From contig JBNKEE010000010.1 of the NCBI GenBank assembly GCA_050288625.1, positions 155,692 through 219,691 on the forward strand: a DNA stretch of 64,000 nt, in the 5' to 3' direction. A model generated the notes under the pieces. That model did not search any database and was not told where the DNA came from. It saw nothing but the letters and a program-made list of their open reading frames with translations. The stretch is from JAAGZL01 sp050288625 (lineage in GTDB: Bacteria > Pseudomonadota > Gammaproteobacteria > Chromatiales > Chromatiaceae). Positions within the stretch are counted from its first letter, which is position 1. Every line of letters begins with the position of its first letter. The position numbers were made by a program, and so were the translations under genes. Shown here one piece after another: positions 8,920-17,615 of this stretch.

Positions 8920-9633
8920 ATGAAGATTAGAAGTTCAGACCCATATCCCAAGGCCACAGAGCTTGAGGTTATCGAACAAACCTTGCCATTATCGGATGCG
9001 CAAATCCTTGAACTTGGATGCGGTCGCGCCTGGATGACTCGTATACTGGCAGAGACATTCTCTCCAAAGCAGATCATCGCAACCGAAGTTGACCGGGTTC
9101 AGCACGAAAAGAATCTGCTTATTGACGACCTACCGCAGGTAAAATTCATTTATGCCAGTGCCGCCGACATCGACCTGCCGAACGCCTGTGTGGACATCGT
9201 CATTATGCTTAAATCACTGCATCACGTACCGGTAGACCATATGGATCAAGCCATGAACGAGATTTCCAGAGTATTAAAGCCTGGCGGCCTGGCTTATATC
9301 TCTGAACCGGTATACGAAGGCGACCTGAACGACATTCTATGCATGTTCAACGACGAGAAAGAGGTACGAGAGGCCGCCTTTGCGGCGGTAGTCCGCGCAG
9401 TTAACAAAGGAGTACTCGATCTGGAACGGCAGATATTCTTCAACTCTCCCGGGCACTACCGAGATTTCACGCATTTCGAGCAACGCATGCTAAACGTCAC
9501 TCATACCGACCACCAGATAGATGCTGAGCTTTACCAGAAGATCAAACATGCATTTATACAGCACATGACCGATGACGGCGCCCACTTTCTTAAGCCTTCC
9601 AGGGTTGACCTATTGCGTCGCCCAGCAGCCTAA
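8920..9633 (+). CDS. Class I SAM-dependent methyltransferase
   Basis: A 237-residue protein with the Rossmann-like methyltransferase fold: motif I ILELGCGRAWMTRIL, an acidic residue at ATEVDR, motif II VDIVIMLKSLHHVP and post-II VLKPGGLAYISEP. These place it in the Methyltransf_11/25 group. The substrate is not identifiable. The open frame extends back to 8677, but that would overlap the divergent ppk2 gene and encode an implausible hydrophobic start; the ATG at 8920 gives a normal family beginning (MKIRSSDPYPKATELEVIEQ). It precedes feoA by about 110 bases containing a Fur-like box, so it is probably a separate transcript. Confidence 0.8.
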   Translation: MKIRSSDPYPKATELEVIEQTLPLSDAQILELGCGRAWMTRILAETFSPKQIIATEVDRVQHEKNLLIDDLPQVKFIYASAADIDLPNACVDIVIMLKSLHHVPVDHMDQAMNEISRVLKPGGLAYISEPVYEGDLNDILCMFNDEKEVREAAFAAVVRAVNKGVLDLERQIFFNSPGHYRDFTHFEQRMLNVTHTDHQIDAELYQKIKHAFIQHMTDDGAHFLKPSRVDLLRRPAA

Positions 9634-9709
9634 TCCGCCAAATTTCAAAGGCTTATTTGTTTTTTGCACCAAAAATGATTTGCTAAAGCCGTATCTATTT
9701 GCTACCGTT

Positions 9710-9728
9710 GCAAATGTGAATCATTCTT
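9710..9728 (+). promoter_or_regulatory. Probable Fur box upstream of feoABC
   Basis: The 19 bases here match the Fur consensus GATAATGATAATCATTATC at 13 of 19 positions, including the central AATCATT. The site ends 17 bases before the feoA start codon, a position where bound Fur-Fe(II) would block transcription or initiation. The assignment fits the known regulation of Feo systems but has not been tested. Confidence 0.6.
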
Positions 9729-9745
9729 AATTAGCGCTACCGCAG

Positions 9746-10006
9746 ATGTCAGAAGATCAAGACGTACCCGTATCAGTAATCAGCCACCTCAGCCAACTGG
9801 CTGTAGGAAGCAGGGCCAAGATAACCAAAATCACGGCAAATCGATTCATTGTCAGACGACTGCTTGGACTTGGCCTGCGCGTCGGGTCCGAGATCTCCGT
9901 ACTACACCATCGTGGTAAGGGGGTGGTTGTGGCCTCCGGGGGTAATCGTATCGCTCTAGGAGACGGGGTAACAGATAAGCTGCAGATAGAGCTAATAGAC
10001 GTTTAG
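9746..10006 (+). CDS. feoA: Ferrous iron transport protein A
   Basis: An 86-residue SH3-like FeoA protein. The core shows LSQLAVGSRAKITKI, RRLLGLGLRVGSEISVLHH and VVASGGNRIALG, the usual order of the family. FeoA is a small cytoplasmic partner of the FeoB transporter. About ten extra N-terminal residues (MSEDQDVPVS) precede the fold. It is the first gene of a feoABC operon and lies behind a probable Fur box. The 73-base gap to feoB has no obvious terminator. Confidence 0.93.
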   Translation: MSEDQDVPVSVISHLSQLAVGSRAKITKITANRFIVRRLLGLGLRVGSEISVLHHRGKGVVVASGGNRIALGDGVTDKLQIELIDV

Positions 10007-10079
10007 AAACATTGACTCACACTACCTGGAAACCCATTCGCAATCACTGCCGATTCCATTCCGGCATGGAGAAACTCAG

Positions 10080-12392
10080 GTGCTAACGATCGCACTAGGC
10101 GGTAATCCCAACTGTGGTAAATCCGCCCTTTTTAACCAGTTTACCGGCATACGCCAAAAGACAGGCAACTGGCCTGGCGTGACCGTAGACCGCAAGGAGG
10201 GGCGTTTTCAACTAGGAAACGAGGAGGTAATCGTTGTAGATCTTCCCGGCATCTACTCTCTTGACGCATCTTCCATTGATGAAAAGATTACGCGAGATTA
10301 CCTACTGTCAGGCGAAGCTGCTTTGATCGTTAACATAGTTGATGCCGCAAATCTGGAGCGCAACCTCTACTTTACGGTACAGATGCGAGAAATGGGCATA
10401 CCAATGGTTATCGCCCTCAATATGATGGACATAGCTCGTAAGCAAGGTGTTGAGCTAGACATCAAACGCTTGAGTGAACAACTTGGCTGTCCGGTTGTCC
10501 CTGTCGTTGCCGTAACCGGTGAAGGACTAGATGAGTTGAAACAACAGATCCACGAAGTAGCCTATGCAAAAGAACATACAAATTTTCAAGTCACCCACGA
10601 AGACACCGTAGAGCAGGCCATCACAGACCTGACACCTCAATTTGACAATCAAGATATATCCACCAATGCACGCTGGCTTGCCTTAAAACTACTGGAAGAA
10701 GATACCCACGCACTCTCACTCGCCAGACACGATGCGATAACCAAGATTGAGGAGTGGCGGAAGATCATACTGGATCGCGCTGGAGAAGATGCAGATATCC
10801 ATATCGCAGACGCTCGCTATGGCCATGCCCACGCTCTGGCCCAACAGGTTATTCATGAACGGGGCAAGGCCGGGCGAACCTTCTCTGACAAGATCGACAA
10901 ACTGGTCCTAAACCGCTTTGTAGGCATACCTATATTCATGGCCGTGATGTACCTAATGTTCATGTTCACAATCAATATTGGTGGGGCTTTTATCGACTTC
11001 TTTGACATAGCAGCAGGCGCCATCTTCGTGAATGGCCTGGGAGAGTGGATGCGTTCCATCCAGATACCGGAACTGCTAACTGTAATTATTGCAGATGGAG
11101 CTGGCGGTGGTGTACAGGTAGTAGCCACATTTATTCCTATCATAGCGTGTCTCTACCTGTTCCTATCCGTATTGGAAGACACTGGCTATATGGCGCGCGC
11201 GGCATTCGTAATGGACCGCTTCATGCGCACCATCGGTCTACCTGGAAAAGCCTTTGTTCCTATGATTGTGGGATTTGGATGCAACGTTCCCGCGGTGATG
11301 GCCACCCGCACCCTGGAGAATCAGCGCGAACGCAAACTTACCATTCTGATGAACCCATTTATGTCTTGCGGGGCACGCCTACCGGTATATGCCCTTTTCG
11401 CAGCCGCCTTTTTCCCAACGAATGGACAGAACCTGGTATTTCTGCTCTACCTAATCGGCATAATAGCTGCAATCCTTACAGGGCTTATCATGCGCAATAC
11501 ACTGCTCTCAGGAGTAAGCACCGGTTTTATGATGGAGCTTCCACCATATCATATGCCCACCCTCAAGGGTGTAACCCTGCGCACCTGGGATAGGGTAAAG
11601 ATATTCATTCAAGGTGCCGGCAAGGTGATCATAATCATGGTCCTGATCCTCAATGTTATGAGTTCTATTGGCGCAGACGGCTCCTTTGGCAACCAAGATA
11701 GTGACAAATCTGTACTGAGCAAGATTGGTCAGACCATAACTCCAGTCTTCGCCCCTATAGGAATAGAACAGGAAAACTGGGCGGCAACCGTAGGTATCTT
11801 TACTGGCGTGCTAGCAAAAGAGGCAGTGGTCGGAACACTTGACTCGATATACACCCAGATCGCGGCAGAAGAAGCTGGTGAAAACACCGACACAACTGTT
11901 TTCGAATTCTGGCCAACGATAGAGCTGGCATTCGCAACCATCCCGAAAAATCTGTCCGAGGTCGCTGACATGGTTTTTGATCCATTAGGACTGGACCTTG
12001 GTGAGATAAGTGATGCGCAGACAGCGGCAAAAGCACAAGAGGTTAGTAGCGGCATCTTCGGCGCTATGGCTTCGCGTTTCGATGGTCAGGCCGGCGCCTT
12101 CGCATATCTCCTGTTCATCTTGCTCTATTTTCCGTGCGCCGCAACCATTGGCGCAATATCACGCGAGACCGGCGGAGCCTGGGCCACATTCGTCGCAGTA
12201 TGGACCACAGGCGTGGCCTACACCATTTCCACCATATTTTATCAGACGGCCACCTTCTCCAGTCACCCACAAAGCTCTACCGGCTGGATCATAGGCCTAA
12301 GCATACTAACCGTGATAGTGATTGGCAGCCTATATACCTGGGGTAAAAAAGGGGTTTCATCTACAATGACGCATAGCGAAGAAGAGATATGA
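10080..12392 (+). CDS. feoB: Ferrous iron transporter FeoB
   Basis: A 770-residue inner membrane Fe(II) transporter with an N-terminal G-protein domain. GTPase motifs are clear: G1 GNPNCGKSALFN, G2 region TGNWPGVTVDRKEG, G3 DLPGIYSLD and G4 NMMD. After the helical linker come the membrane segments from about residue 280, including the conserved FVPMIVGFGCNVPAVMATRTLE and FMSCGARLPVYALF regions with the cysteines often linked to transport. The start is GTG at 10080 with GGAG about ten bases before. Its stop codon overlaps the feoC start (ATGA). Length and motif order are normal. Confidence 0.96.
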   Translation: MLTIALGGNPNCGKSALFNQFTGIRQKTGNWPGVTVDRKEGRFQLGNEEVIVVDLPGIYSLDASSIDEKITRDYLLSGEAALIVNIVDAANLERNLYFTVQMREMGIPMVIALNMMDIARKQGVELDIKRLSEQLGCPVVPVVAVTGEGLDELKQQIHEVAYAKEHTNFQVTHEDTVEQAITDLTPQFDNQDISTNARWLALKLLEEDTHALSLARHDAITKIEEWRKIILDRAGEDADIHIADARYGHAHALAQQVIHERGKAGRTFSDKIDKLVLNRFVGIPIFMAVMYLMFMFTINIGGAFIDFFDIAAGAIFVNGLGEWMRSIQIPELLTVIIADGAGGGVQVVATFIPIIACLYLFLSVLEDTGYMARAAFVMDRFMRTIGLPGKAFVPMIVGFGCNVPAVMATRTLENQRERKLTILMNPFMSCGARLPVYALFAAAFFPTNGQNLVFLLYLIGIIAAILTGLIMRNTLLSGVSTGFMMELPPYHMPTLKGVTLRTWDRVKIFIQGAGKVIIIMVLILNVMSSIGADGSFGNQDSDKSVLSKIGQTITPVFAPIGIEQENWAATVGIFTGVLAKEAVVGTLDSIYTQIAAEEAGENTDTTVFEFWPTIELAFATIPKNLSEVADMVFDPLGLDLGEISDAQTAAKAQEVSSGIFGAMASRFDGQAGAFAYLLFILLYFPCAATIGAISRETGGAWATFVAVWTTGVAYTISTIFYQTATFSSHPQSSTGWIIGLSILTVIVIGSLYTWGKKGVSSTMTHSEEEI

Positions 12393-12664
12393 TACTTGCC
12401 GATATAAAAGAGTATCTGTCGCAAAGAGGAACCGCTAGTCTCTCAGACATCTCTGTGCATTTTGATACAGACCCTGACGCCTTACGCGGCATGCTGAACC
12501 AGTGGATCCGCAAAGGACGTGTCAGTAAGTTTTTATTACGCGAATCATGTGGTGACAAGTGCAGTAAGTGCGACACAAATAATACTGAGATATATCAGTG
12601 GGTTGATACTGCTAACAACTCATTTAAGGGTATTTGTATCATACCTGAGCATAACAAAGAATAG
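12389..12664 (+). CDS. feoC: FeoC-like winged-helix protein
   Basis: A 91-residue protein whose start codon overlaps the feoB stop (ATGA), so translation is probably coupled. The N-terminal 50 residues form a likely winged helix (MILADIKEYLSQRGTASL, then PDALRGMLNQWIRKGRV). They are followed by CGDKCSKC, a CX3CX2C cluster as in FeoC proteins, which can bind Fe-S or Zn and stabilise FeoB. Only three cysteines are in the cluster; a fourth occurs near the C-terminus in KGICIIPEH. The call rests on both position and sequence. Confidence 0.85.
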   Translation: MILADIKEYLSQRGTASLSDISVHFDTDPDALRGMLNQWIRKGRVSKFLLRESCGDKCSKCDTNNTEIYQWVDTANNSFKGICIIPEHNKE

Positions 12665-12850
12665 TCGAAGACCCATAATTCTAAAGACACCACAGTATGA
12701 CGATCCACACCCTCGCTTTAACCTGGTATAACTCAAACAGGTGATGCCATCGACTGAGATTAAAGATACAATGCTCCCATTAAACTTATGGGAAACGCAA
12801 ATCCCATGCGTAGAATATGTTATTTTAGTCAAATCCTTAGTAAGATACTG

Positions 12851-12859
12851 TGCTATACT
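12851..12859 (+). promoter_or_regulatory. Extended -10 promoter candidate for the VPLPA-CTERM gene
   Basis: TGCTATACT gives an extended -10 (TGn followed by TATACT, 5/6 to consensus), about 97 bases before the ATG at 12957. No good -35 hexamer is at the right distance, which extended -10 promoters tolerate. The rest of the 292-base gap 12665-12956 holds one small hairpin (ATGGGA/TCCCAT near 12790-12808) and nothing else I can identify. Confidence 0.35.
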
Positions 12860-12956
12860 TCGCCCTAAGGCATTTGGTAAATCATGCTAGGTCTTGTGAG
12901 ATTAAATAAGCAAAGGGCTTGGCAGGTGTAAGCTTTCTTTATCGGGGATTAACAAA

Positions 12957-13520
12957 ATGAAAACTTTAAAGTGGATTGTATCGGTAGCTTTACTCAGCGT
13001 GCTAGCTGTTTCTACAGCCAACGCCGCCATGGTCCTGATTAATCATTCAGGTGGTACATATGGCATGTCGGGTGGAAACACATACTCCGCAACGGATCCT
13101 TCAAACCCAGGCGTGGACACATCTGTTTTGCCAGGTGTAAGTGTTGGATCTTCATTTACCCATGACTACAGCTTTAACGTTGCCGCTCCAGGGCTAACGA
13201 CCCTTACAGGTTTGAACGTGACGACTGGAGCGACGGCCATTGCCAATCTAGTGTTCGAGTGGCTAGGTGTATCAGGTCCTATAGCCATAACAGATGCTTC
13301 TGGCATTCTGACCGGACCGACAGGTTTCGGGGCCTTTCTCGCTAGTGGCGCGCAAACCCTAAGGGTCACAGGCGATGTAATCAGCACTGGCACGACAGGT
13401 CTATCCACAGCTTATGACTTTGCCATTAACACTACTGCGGTTCCTCTACCTGCCGCCTTCTGGCTATTCGGATCAGCACTGGTAGCGTTTATCGGTTTTG
13501 GTCGGCGCAGTGCTGCGTAA
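12957..13520 (+). CDS. Secreted protein with VPLPA-CTERM sorting signal
   Basis: A 187-residue exported protein. It begins with a Sec signal peptide (MKTLKWIVSVALLSVLAVST, cleavage likely after ANA) and ends with the tripartite sorting signal AVPLPAAFWLFGSALVAFIG followed by FGRRSAA: a VPLPA motif, hydrophobic helix and Arg cluster. This is the PEP-CTERM class recognised by exosortases. The mature part is Gly/Ser/Thr/Ala-rich with little charge and no cysteine, like many extracellular matrix-associated PEP-CTERM proteins. No enzymatic motif is seen. A strong terminator follows directly, so it is probably monocistronic. The next gene carries a similar sorting tail. The matching exosortase is not in the window. 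Confidence 0.8.
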   Translation: MKTLKWIVSVALLSVLAVSTANAAMVLINHSGGTYGMSGGNTYSATDPSNPGVDTSVLPGVSVGSSFTHDYSFNVAAPGLTTLTGLNVTTGATAIANLVFEWLGVSGPIAITDASGILTGPTGFGAFLASGAQTLRVTGDVISTGTTGLSTAYDFAINTTAVPLPAAFWLFGSALVAFIGFGRRSAA

Positions 13521-13545
13521 GGATTAAACATAATCCCGATAGTTC

Positions 13546-13572
13546 AAAAAGGAGGCGTAAGCCTCCTTTTTT
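13546..13572 (+). terminator. Rho-independent terminator after the VPLPA-CTERM gene
   Basis: GGAGGC-GTAA-GCCTCC forms a perfect stem flanked by AAAAA on the 5' side and TTTTTT on the 3' side, giving an 11-pair hairpin with a run of T. It lies 26 bases after the stop codon. The symmetry would also let it work on the minus strand. Confidence 0.92.
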
Positions 13573-13656
13573 ATTACCTGCATTCGCAAATTGGAACCTA
13601 GTTCCTAATTTGGCATTTTCTTAGCGAATTTATGCCTAGTTGTAATTATAAGTGTA

Positions 13657-13662
13657 TATAAT
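13657..13662 (+). promoter_or_regulatory. -10 element candidate for the matrixin gene
   Basis: A perfect TATAAT lies 73 bases upstream of the ATG at 13736, in AT-rich DNA after the preceding terminator. No convincing -35 is seen. Upstream, near 13589-13611, an imperfect inverted repeat (AAATTGGAAC / GTTCCTAATTT) could be an operator. Confidence 0.35.
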
Positions 13663-13735
13663 TGTGATACGTTAATTGAACGGTAGATAGAACACAGGAT
13701 AATCCGCTGCATAGAGTGGCAATTAAGTTGACGTT

Positions 13736-14461
13736 ATGAAAAATATTACTGCTAAGGTTTTTTGTTTTGTTCTTGCATGCATAGCGTTTGACGCTCACGC
13801 CTATGTATTGGGTCCAACCACTCCCGGCAAATGGGGAGATCCAACATTAGGTACTGGAGCAACAATCACTTGGAGCCTTGTCGAAACATCTGTTTCCTGC
13901 CCAATAGCAAGCGAATGCCCTGAGGCGACAACGACCCCGCTTTCGTCTTTTTTACCCACAGGGTATCAGGCGGAGATTCAACGCGCCTTTGATACCTGGG
14001 CCGCGGTAGCAGACCTAACATTTATTAACGTCCTGGATGGCGGGGGCGCAGTAGGCTCTGAGACTGTGGGTGATATCAGAATTGGCGCACTGAATATAGA
14101 TAATCCTCTAGGAATTCTGGCCTTTGCCTATTACCCACCATCAAATGGCGGCGCCATAGCCGGCGATATGGCCTTAGATAGTTCTGAAAACTGGACTATA
14201 GGCGGCACAGGGATAGACCTTTTCAGTGTGGTATTACACGAACTTGGACACTCATTGGGTCTTGGTCATTCGACCGATATCAACGCTGTGATGTATCCTT
14301 ATTATTCCAGCGCTATCTCCGGACTAGACGCAGACGATATTGCAGGGATTCAACATATTTATGGAGCAGCCGCAGTACCGCTACCTATGGCGGGCTGGCT
14401 ACTGCTATCAGGCATGGGCCTCCTATCATTCGCTGCCAGGCGTAGGGTAGCATCAGAATAA
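13736..14461 (+). CDS. Secreted matrixin-type zinc metalloprotease with VPLPA-like sorting tail
   Basis: A 241-residue exported protease. The N-terminus is a signal peptide (FCFVLACIAFDAHA, cleavage after AHA). The catalytic zinc site HELGHSLGLGH (HExxHxxGxxH) lies at about residues 166-176, and a Met-turn (NAVMYPYY) follows about 12 residues later, as in family M10. The segment AEIQRAFDTWAAVADLTF is the usual matrixin substrate-side helix. No classical cysteine-switch propeptide is visible. It ends with AVPLPMAGWLLLSGMGLLSF then ARRR, a VPLPA-type sorting signal close to that of the preceding gene. It may process or be displayed with surface proteins sorted by the same exosortase. The next gene begins only three bases after its stop. 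Confidence 0.85.
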   Translation: MKNITAKVFCFVLACIAFDAHAYVLGPTTPGKWGDPTLGTGATITWSLVETSVSCPIASECPEATTTPLSSFLPTGYQAEIQRAFDTWAAVADLTFINVLDGGGAVGSETVGDIRIGALNIDNPLGILAFAYYPPSNGGAIAGDMALDSSENWTIGGTGIDLFSVVLHELGHSLGLGHSTDINAVMYPYYSSAISGLDADDIAGIQHIYGAAAVPLPMAGWLLLSGMGLLSFAARRRVASE

Positions 14462-14464
14462 CCA

Positions 14465-14914
14465 TTGGTTAGTTTTCCAAACCTGTTTCGACTCATCTCT
14501 GCTTGCTTCTTGCTGATCTGCTCCAGTGGAGCGGCGGGGATGTGGGTAAAGATGTCTGACAGGGAACTGGCTGATGCATCATCAGCCATAATCAAAGGCA
14601 GGCTAATCGGAGCAAGCGAAGTAACCCTTGCGCCGAACTCAAGAAGATTGCGTCTTGGCGTTATCCTGGTAGAACGCACTTACAAGGGCACTGGACAAGA
14701 CGTTATCTATCTAGAACTACCGTCATCGCAGCAGCCAAAGAGCAGTATCGATATGGATTATCCCAAAGGCACCTACGGGATCTGGTTCTTACGAAACTCG
14801 ACTGTAGGAAAAGGGATATTAAAAGCGGACAATCCGCAGAGATTTTGGCCTATGGACAATAGTGCAGACAGAATAAATACCTTGTTTCCGAATATCGTGT
14901 CGCCAGGTAAATAA
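14465..14914 (+). CDS. Small secreted protein of unknown function
   Basis: A 149-residue protein immediately downstream of the metalloprotease. A TTG at 14465 is the only start that keeps the signal peptide (LFRLISACFLLICSSGAAG); the next Met lies after it. The mature part begins MWVKMSDRELADASSAIIKG and contains beta-rich segments (LRLGVILVERTYKGTG, GTYGIWFLR). It has no sorting tail. The close spacing suggests co-transcription with the protease; a role as inhibitor, chaperone or partner would be a guess. I do not recognise the family. No clear ribosome-binding site precedes the TTG, so translation may depend on the upstream gene. Confidence 0.6.
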   Translation: MVSFPNLFRLISACFLLICSSGAAGMWVKMSDRELADASSAIIKGRLIGASEVTLAPNSRRLRLGVILVERTYKGTGQDVIYLELPSSQQPKSSIDMDYPKGTYGIWFLRNSTVGKGILKADNPQRFWPMDNSADRINTLFPNIVSPGK

Positions 14915-15139
14915 TCAGCCCAACCTGCAAATATCTATCAAGCTGTTATTCTCATCCAAAGAAATCTCAAATCTGCCGCAAATACCGTTTACCGTTACAA
15001 ATTTCCGCAGATTAACGGCAGGGAAACGTACGGTCCGACCATCCTCCGCCTGCACAAATACAGACTGGGCATTTCCCCGATAATTACGCAGATACTCTTC
15101 CCTGGATATGTCTAGATAGAAACGTATCTTAGAAACCAT
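14915..15139 (-). CDS. DUF2835 family protein
   Basis: A 74-residue protein recognisable as DUF2835 from its conserved pattern: FYLDISREEYLRNYRG, VFVQAEDGRTVRFPA and GICGRFEISLDE. Family members are small, probably beta-rich cytoplasmic proteins of unknown function found mainly in gammaproteobacteria. It is convergent with and directly abuts the secreted-protein gene (stop codons adjacent), and follows the SPOR gene by 21 bases on the same strand, so it may be the last gene of the argS-SPOR transcript. Confidence 0.82.
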   Translation of the reverse strand: MVSKIRFYLDISREEYLRNYRGNAQSVFVQAEDGRTVRFPAVNLRKFVTVNGICGRFEISLDENNSLIDICRLG

Positions 15140-15160
15140 ATGATTTCTCGGTGGAGACGT

Positions 15161-15760
15161 CTATTTTCTATATTTAATGATGAGACTGCTTATCTTCTTC
15201 TGTTTCAACTTCGCGCGTAGACTGTTCACTTGCGCCCTGTCATACGGTCCGCTTCGTACCCGATGATATACATCACCGCCCTTTATGCTGACCCTTTGGA
15301 TCTCAGCCTGGATACCAACCAAAGCCAGACTAGCCTTGAGGCGATCCGCATCCGCATAGTTACGAAACGAGCCCATCTGCAACATGTAGCCAGCTACCGT
15401 ATCTGCAGGCTTTGCCGTATCTTCTACGACCCCATTTGTTATAGCCACCTTGCTATCAGACTCCTCCACCGGATCTGGAACCACTACCTCCATCTCTGGA
15501 AGGATGGTATAGAAATCAAATCTAGGTTTAGGGGTATCCGGTTGTTGTTCTTTTTTCTCTGCTTCAGCCTGTTTATGTTTTTTTAACGCAACCTCCTGAC
15601 GTTGCGAAAGAGGACCGGACGGGGTCACCTTCAGCCAAATCAAGCCAGATACAAAGACGCCGACCAACAATCCAGCAATGAACCACGCCCACCCTGGTTT
15701 CTGCTTATTTGGTTGATTGCGGGGAGGATGAGCCCTGCTTTTATAGTCTCTTGCTGCCAT
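15161..15760 (-). CDS. SPOR domain membrane protein (FtsN-like)
   Basis: A 199-residue single-pass membrane protein with a short basic cytoplasmic start (ARDYKSRAHPPRNQPNKQKP), one membrane helix (WAWFIAGLLVGVFVSGLIWL), a charged Lys/Glu/Gln linker and a C-terminal SPOR domain (about 122-199, YMLQMGSFRNYADADRLKAS and HRVRSGPYDRAQ). SPOR domains bind denuded glycan strands at the division site. It directly follows argS, with its ATG two bases after the argS stop, a gammaproteobacterial arrangement. A GTG six bases upstream would overlap argS and is less likely. It resembles FtsN in layout but lacks enough evidence for that name. Confidence 0.85.
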   Translation of the reverse strand: MAARDYKSRAHPPRNQPNKQKPGWAWFIAGLLVGVFVSGLIWLKVTPSGPLSQRQEVALKKHKQAEAEKKEQQPDTPKPRFDFYTILPEMEVVVPDPVEESDSKVAITNGVVEDTAKPADTVAGYMLQMGSFRNYADADRLKASLALVGIQAEIQRVSIKGGDVYHRVRSGPYDRAQVNSLRAKLKQKKISSLIIKYRK

Positions 15761-15762
15761 AA

Positions 15763-17523
15763 TCACATACTCTCAGGTGCGCTCACACCAAGCAAGTTCA
15801 ATCCGTTTCTTAGGGTCTGACGCACGGAAAGAATCAACTTAATCCTTGCATCTCGCAACGCTCCATCCTCCACCAAAAACTGGTGCGCGTTGTAATAGGT
15901 GTGAAAATCATTGGCCAGATCGCGCAGATAGTGTGAGAGCTGATGAGGCTCCTGGTTCAGAGCCGAAGCCTCCACCACTTCAGGGTAACGTGACAAGGTC
16001 TTAAGTAGCTGCAATTCATGATCCTCGGTAAGCCTCTCCAGATTGGCGGTTCCACTACTTATTTCGACCGAAATCTTTTTCTCAGCCGCCTGCCGTAGCA
16101 CACTGCAGACACGCGCATGGGCATATTGGACATAATAGACCGGGTTATCGCTAGATTGAGACTTGGCGAGATCTAGATCAAAATCAAGGTGCTGCTCACA
16201 TTTACGCATGACATAGAAAAAGCGGGCCGCATCAGCGCCCACCTCCTTACGCAGTTCTCGCAGAGTCACAAACGATCCGGAGCGTGTGGACATCTGAACC
16301 TTCTCACCCGCGCGATAAAGATTGGCGAATTGAACCAGCAAGACATCCAATCTGGAAGAGTCAGAGCCTAAAGCGTCCAATGCCGCTTTAACCCTCGGCA
16401 CATAGCCATGATGATCTGCACCCCAAACATCAATAACACGTTCAAAACCACGTTCCAGCTTGTCCATATGGTAGGCGATATCCGAGGCAAAATAGGTGGT
16501 CTGTCCATTATCTCGCTCAACTACTCTATCCTTCTCATCCCCAAAGTCTGTGGAACGAAACCACAGGGCACCATTTTTTTCATAGACATGGCCAGCATCC
16601 CTTAGGCGCTCGACAGCCTTGTTTACTGCACCGCTCTCCATAAGGGTACGTTCCGAGTACCACTCATCGTACTTGACCCCAAACAGCTCTAGATCATCCC
16701 TGATATCATCCAGGATAGTGTTCAGGCCCAGCTCGAACACAAAGCGATAACGATTATCTCCTAATAGTTTTTTTGCGTTGGCTATAAGTCCATCTATATG
16801 TGCCTCTTTATCGCCCCCTTTAGATTCATCTGCAGGTACTGCGGCAAACACCTCTTCTGAGGAATGACGATATTGATCCCCATGCTCTCGATGCAATGTC
16901 GCAGCTATATCCCAGATGTAGTCACCTTTGTAACCGTTTATCGGGAAGATAATCTCTTCGTCGCACAGCTCCAGGTAACGCAACCAGACACTGGTAGCAA
17001 GTATATCCATCTGGCGACCTGCATCGTTTACGTAATACTCTCGATGTACGTCGTAGCCAACCGCCTCCAACAGATCTGCAACCACGGCACCATAAGCCGC
17101 CCCTCGACCGTGCCCCACATGCAGAGGACCGGTGGGATTAGCAGAGACAAACTCCACCTGCACCCGTTCACCAGAACCAATTCCACAGCGTCCATACTCG
17201 TATCCATCATTCAAGATCCGGGGAACCAGGGCATGGTAGGCGTCTGGTGAGAGATAGAAGTTGATAAAGCCAGGGCCAGCGATCTCAACCCTGAACACCT
17301 CCTTTGATTCAGGCAGAGCTGCAACTATCTTCTCCGCCAAATCGCGTGGCTTGCTGCAAGCAGGCTTGGCCAGGACCATTGCAATATTGGTGGCAAAATC
17401 ACCATGCTGTGAATCCCGAGCACGCTCAATGATAGGCTCTTGTAGCGCCTCTTCAGGAAGTGAGCCTTCGGCAGCAATCTGCCCAAGTGCATCGCGTACT
17501 AATCGCTGTATCTGATCTTTCAT
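15763..17523 (-). CDS. argS: Arginyl-tRNA synthetase
   Basis: A 586-residue class I aminoacyl-tRNA synthetase charging tRNA-Arg. The HIGH signature reads NPTGPLHVGHGRGAAYG and the KMSKS-equivalent is KVQMSTRSG, the divergent form usual in ArgRS. The N-terminal Add-1 domain (first 110 residues) and the C-terminal DALR anticodon domain (YVQYAHARVCSVLRQA onward) are complete. Length is normal. It lies downstream of priA on the same strand, with about 90 bases between, and upstream of the SPOR gene. Confidence 0.97.
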   Translation of the reverse strand: MKDQIQRLVRDALGQIAAEGSLPEEALQEPIIERARDSQHGDFATNIAMVLAKPACSKPRDLAEKIVAALPESKEVFRVEIAGPGFINFYLSPDAYHALVPRILNDGYEYGRCGIGSGERVQVEFVSANPTGPLHVGHGRGAAYGAVVADLLEAVGYDVHREYYVNDAGRQMDILATSVWLRYLELCDEEIIFPINGYKGDYIWDIAATLHREHGDQYRHSSEEVFAAVPADESKGGDKEAHIDGLIANAKKLLGDNRYRFVFELGLNTILDDIRDDLELFGVKYDEWYSERTLMESGAVNKAVERLRDAGHVYEKNGALWFRSTDFGDEKDRVVERDNGQTTYFASDIAYHMDKLERGFERVIDVWGADHHGYVPRVKAALDALGSDSSRLDVLLVQFANLYRAGEKVQMSTRSGSFVTLRELRKEVGADAARFFYVMRKCEQHLDFDLDLAKSQSSDNPVYYVQYAHARVCSVLRQAAEKKISVEISSGTANLERLTEDHELQLLKTLSRYPEVVEASALNQEPHQLSHYLRDLANDFHTYYNAHQFLVEDGALRDARIKLILSVRQTLRNGLNLLGVSAPESM

Positions 17524-17615
17524 TCTCTACTCAAAAACGGGTGAAATTGAAGCTGCTAAGGATACCATACTGAAGACATAGCATGGGTCACTTGTTGAAT
17601 CTAACGGGGGTATAT

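Noticed and set aside
12665..12956. Possible c-di-GMP (GEMM) riboswitch before the VPLPA-CTERM gene
   Set aside because: An ACGCAAA is present inside a small hairpin, but the rest of the GEMM core is missing.
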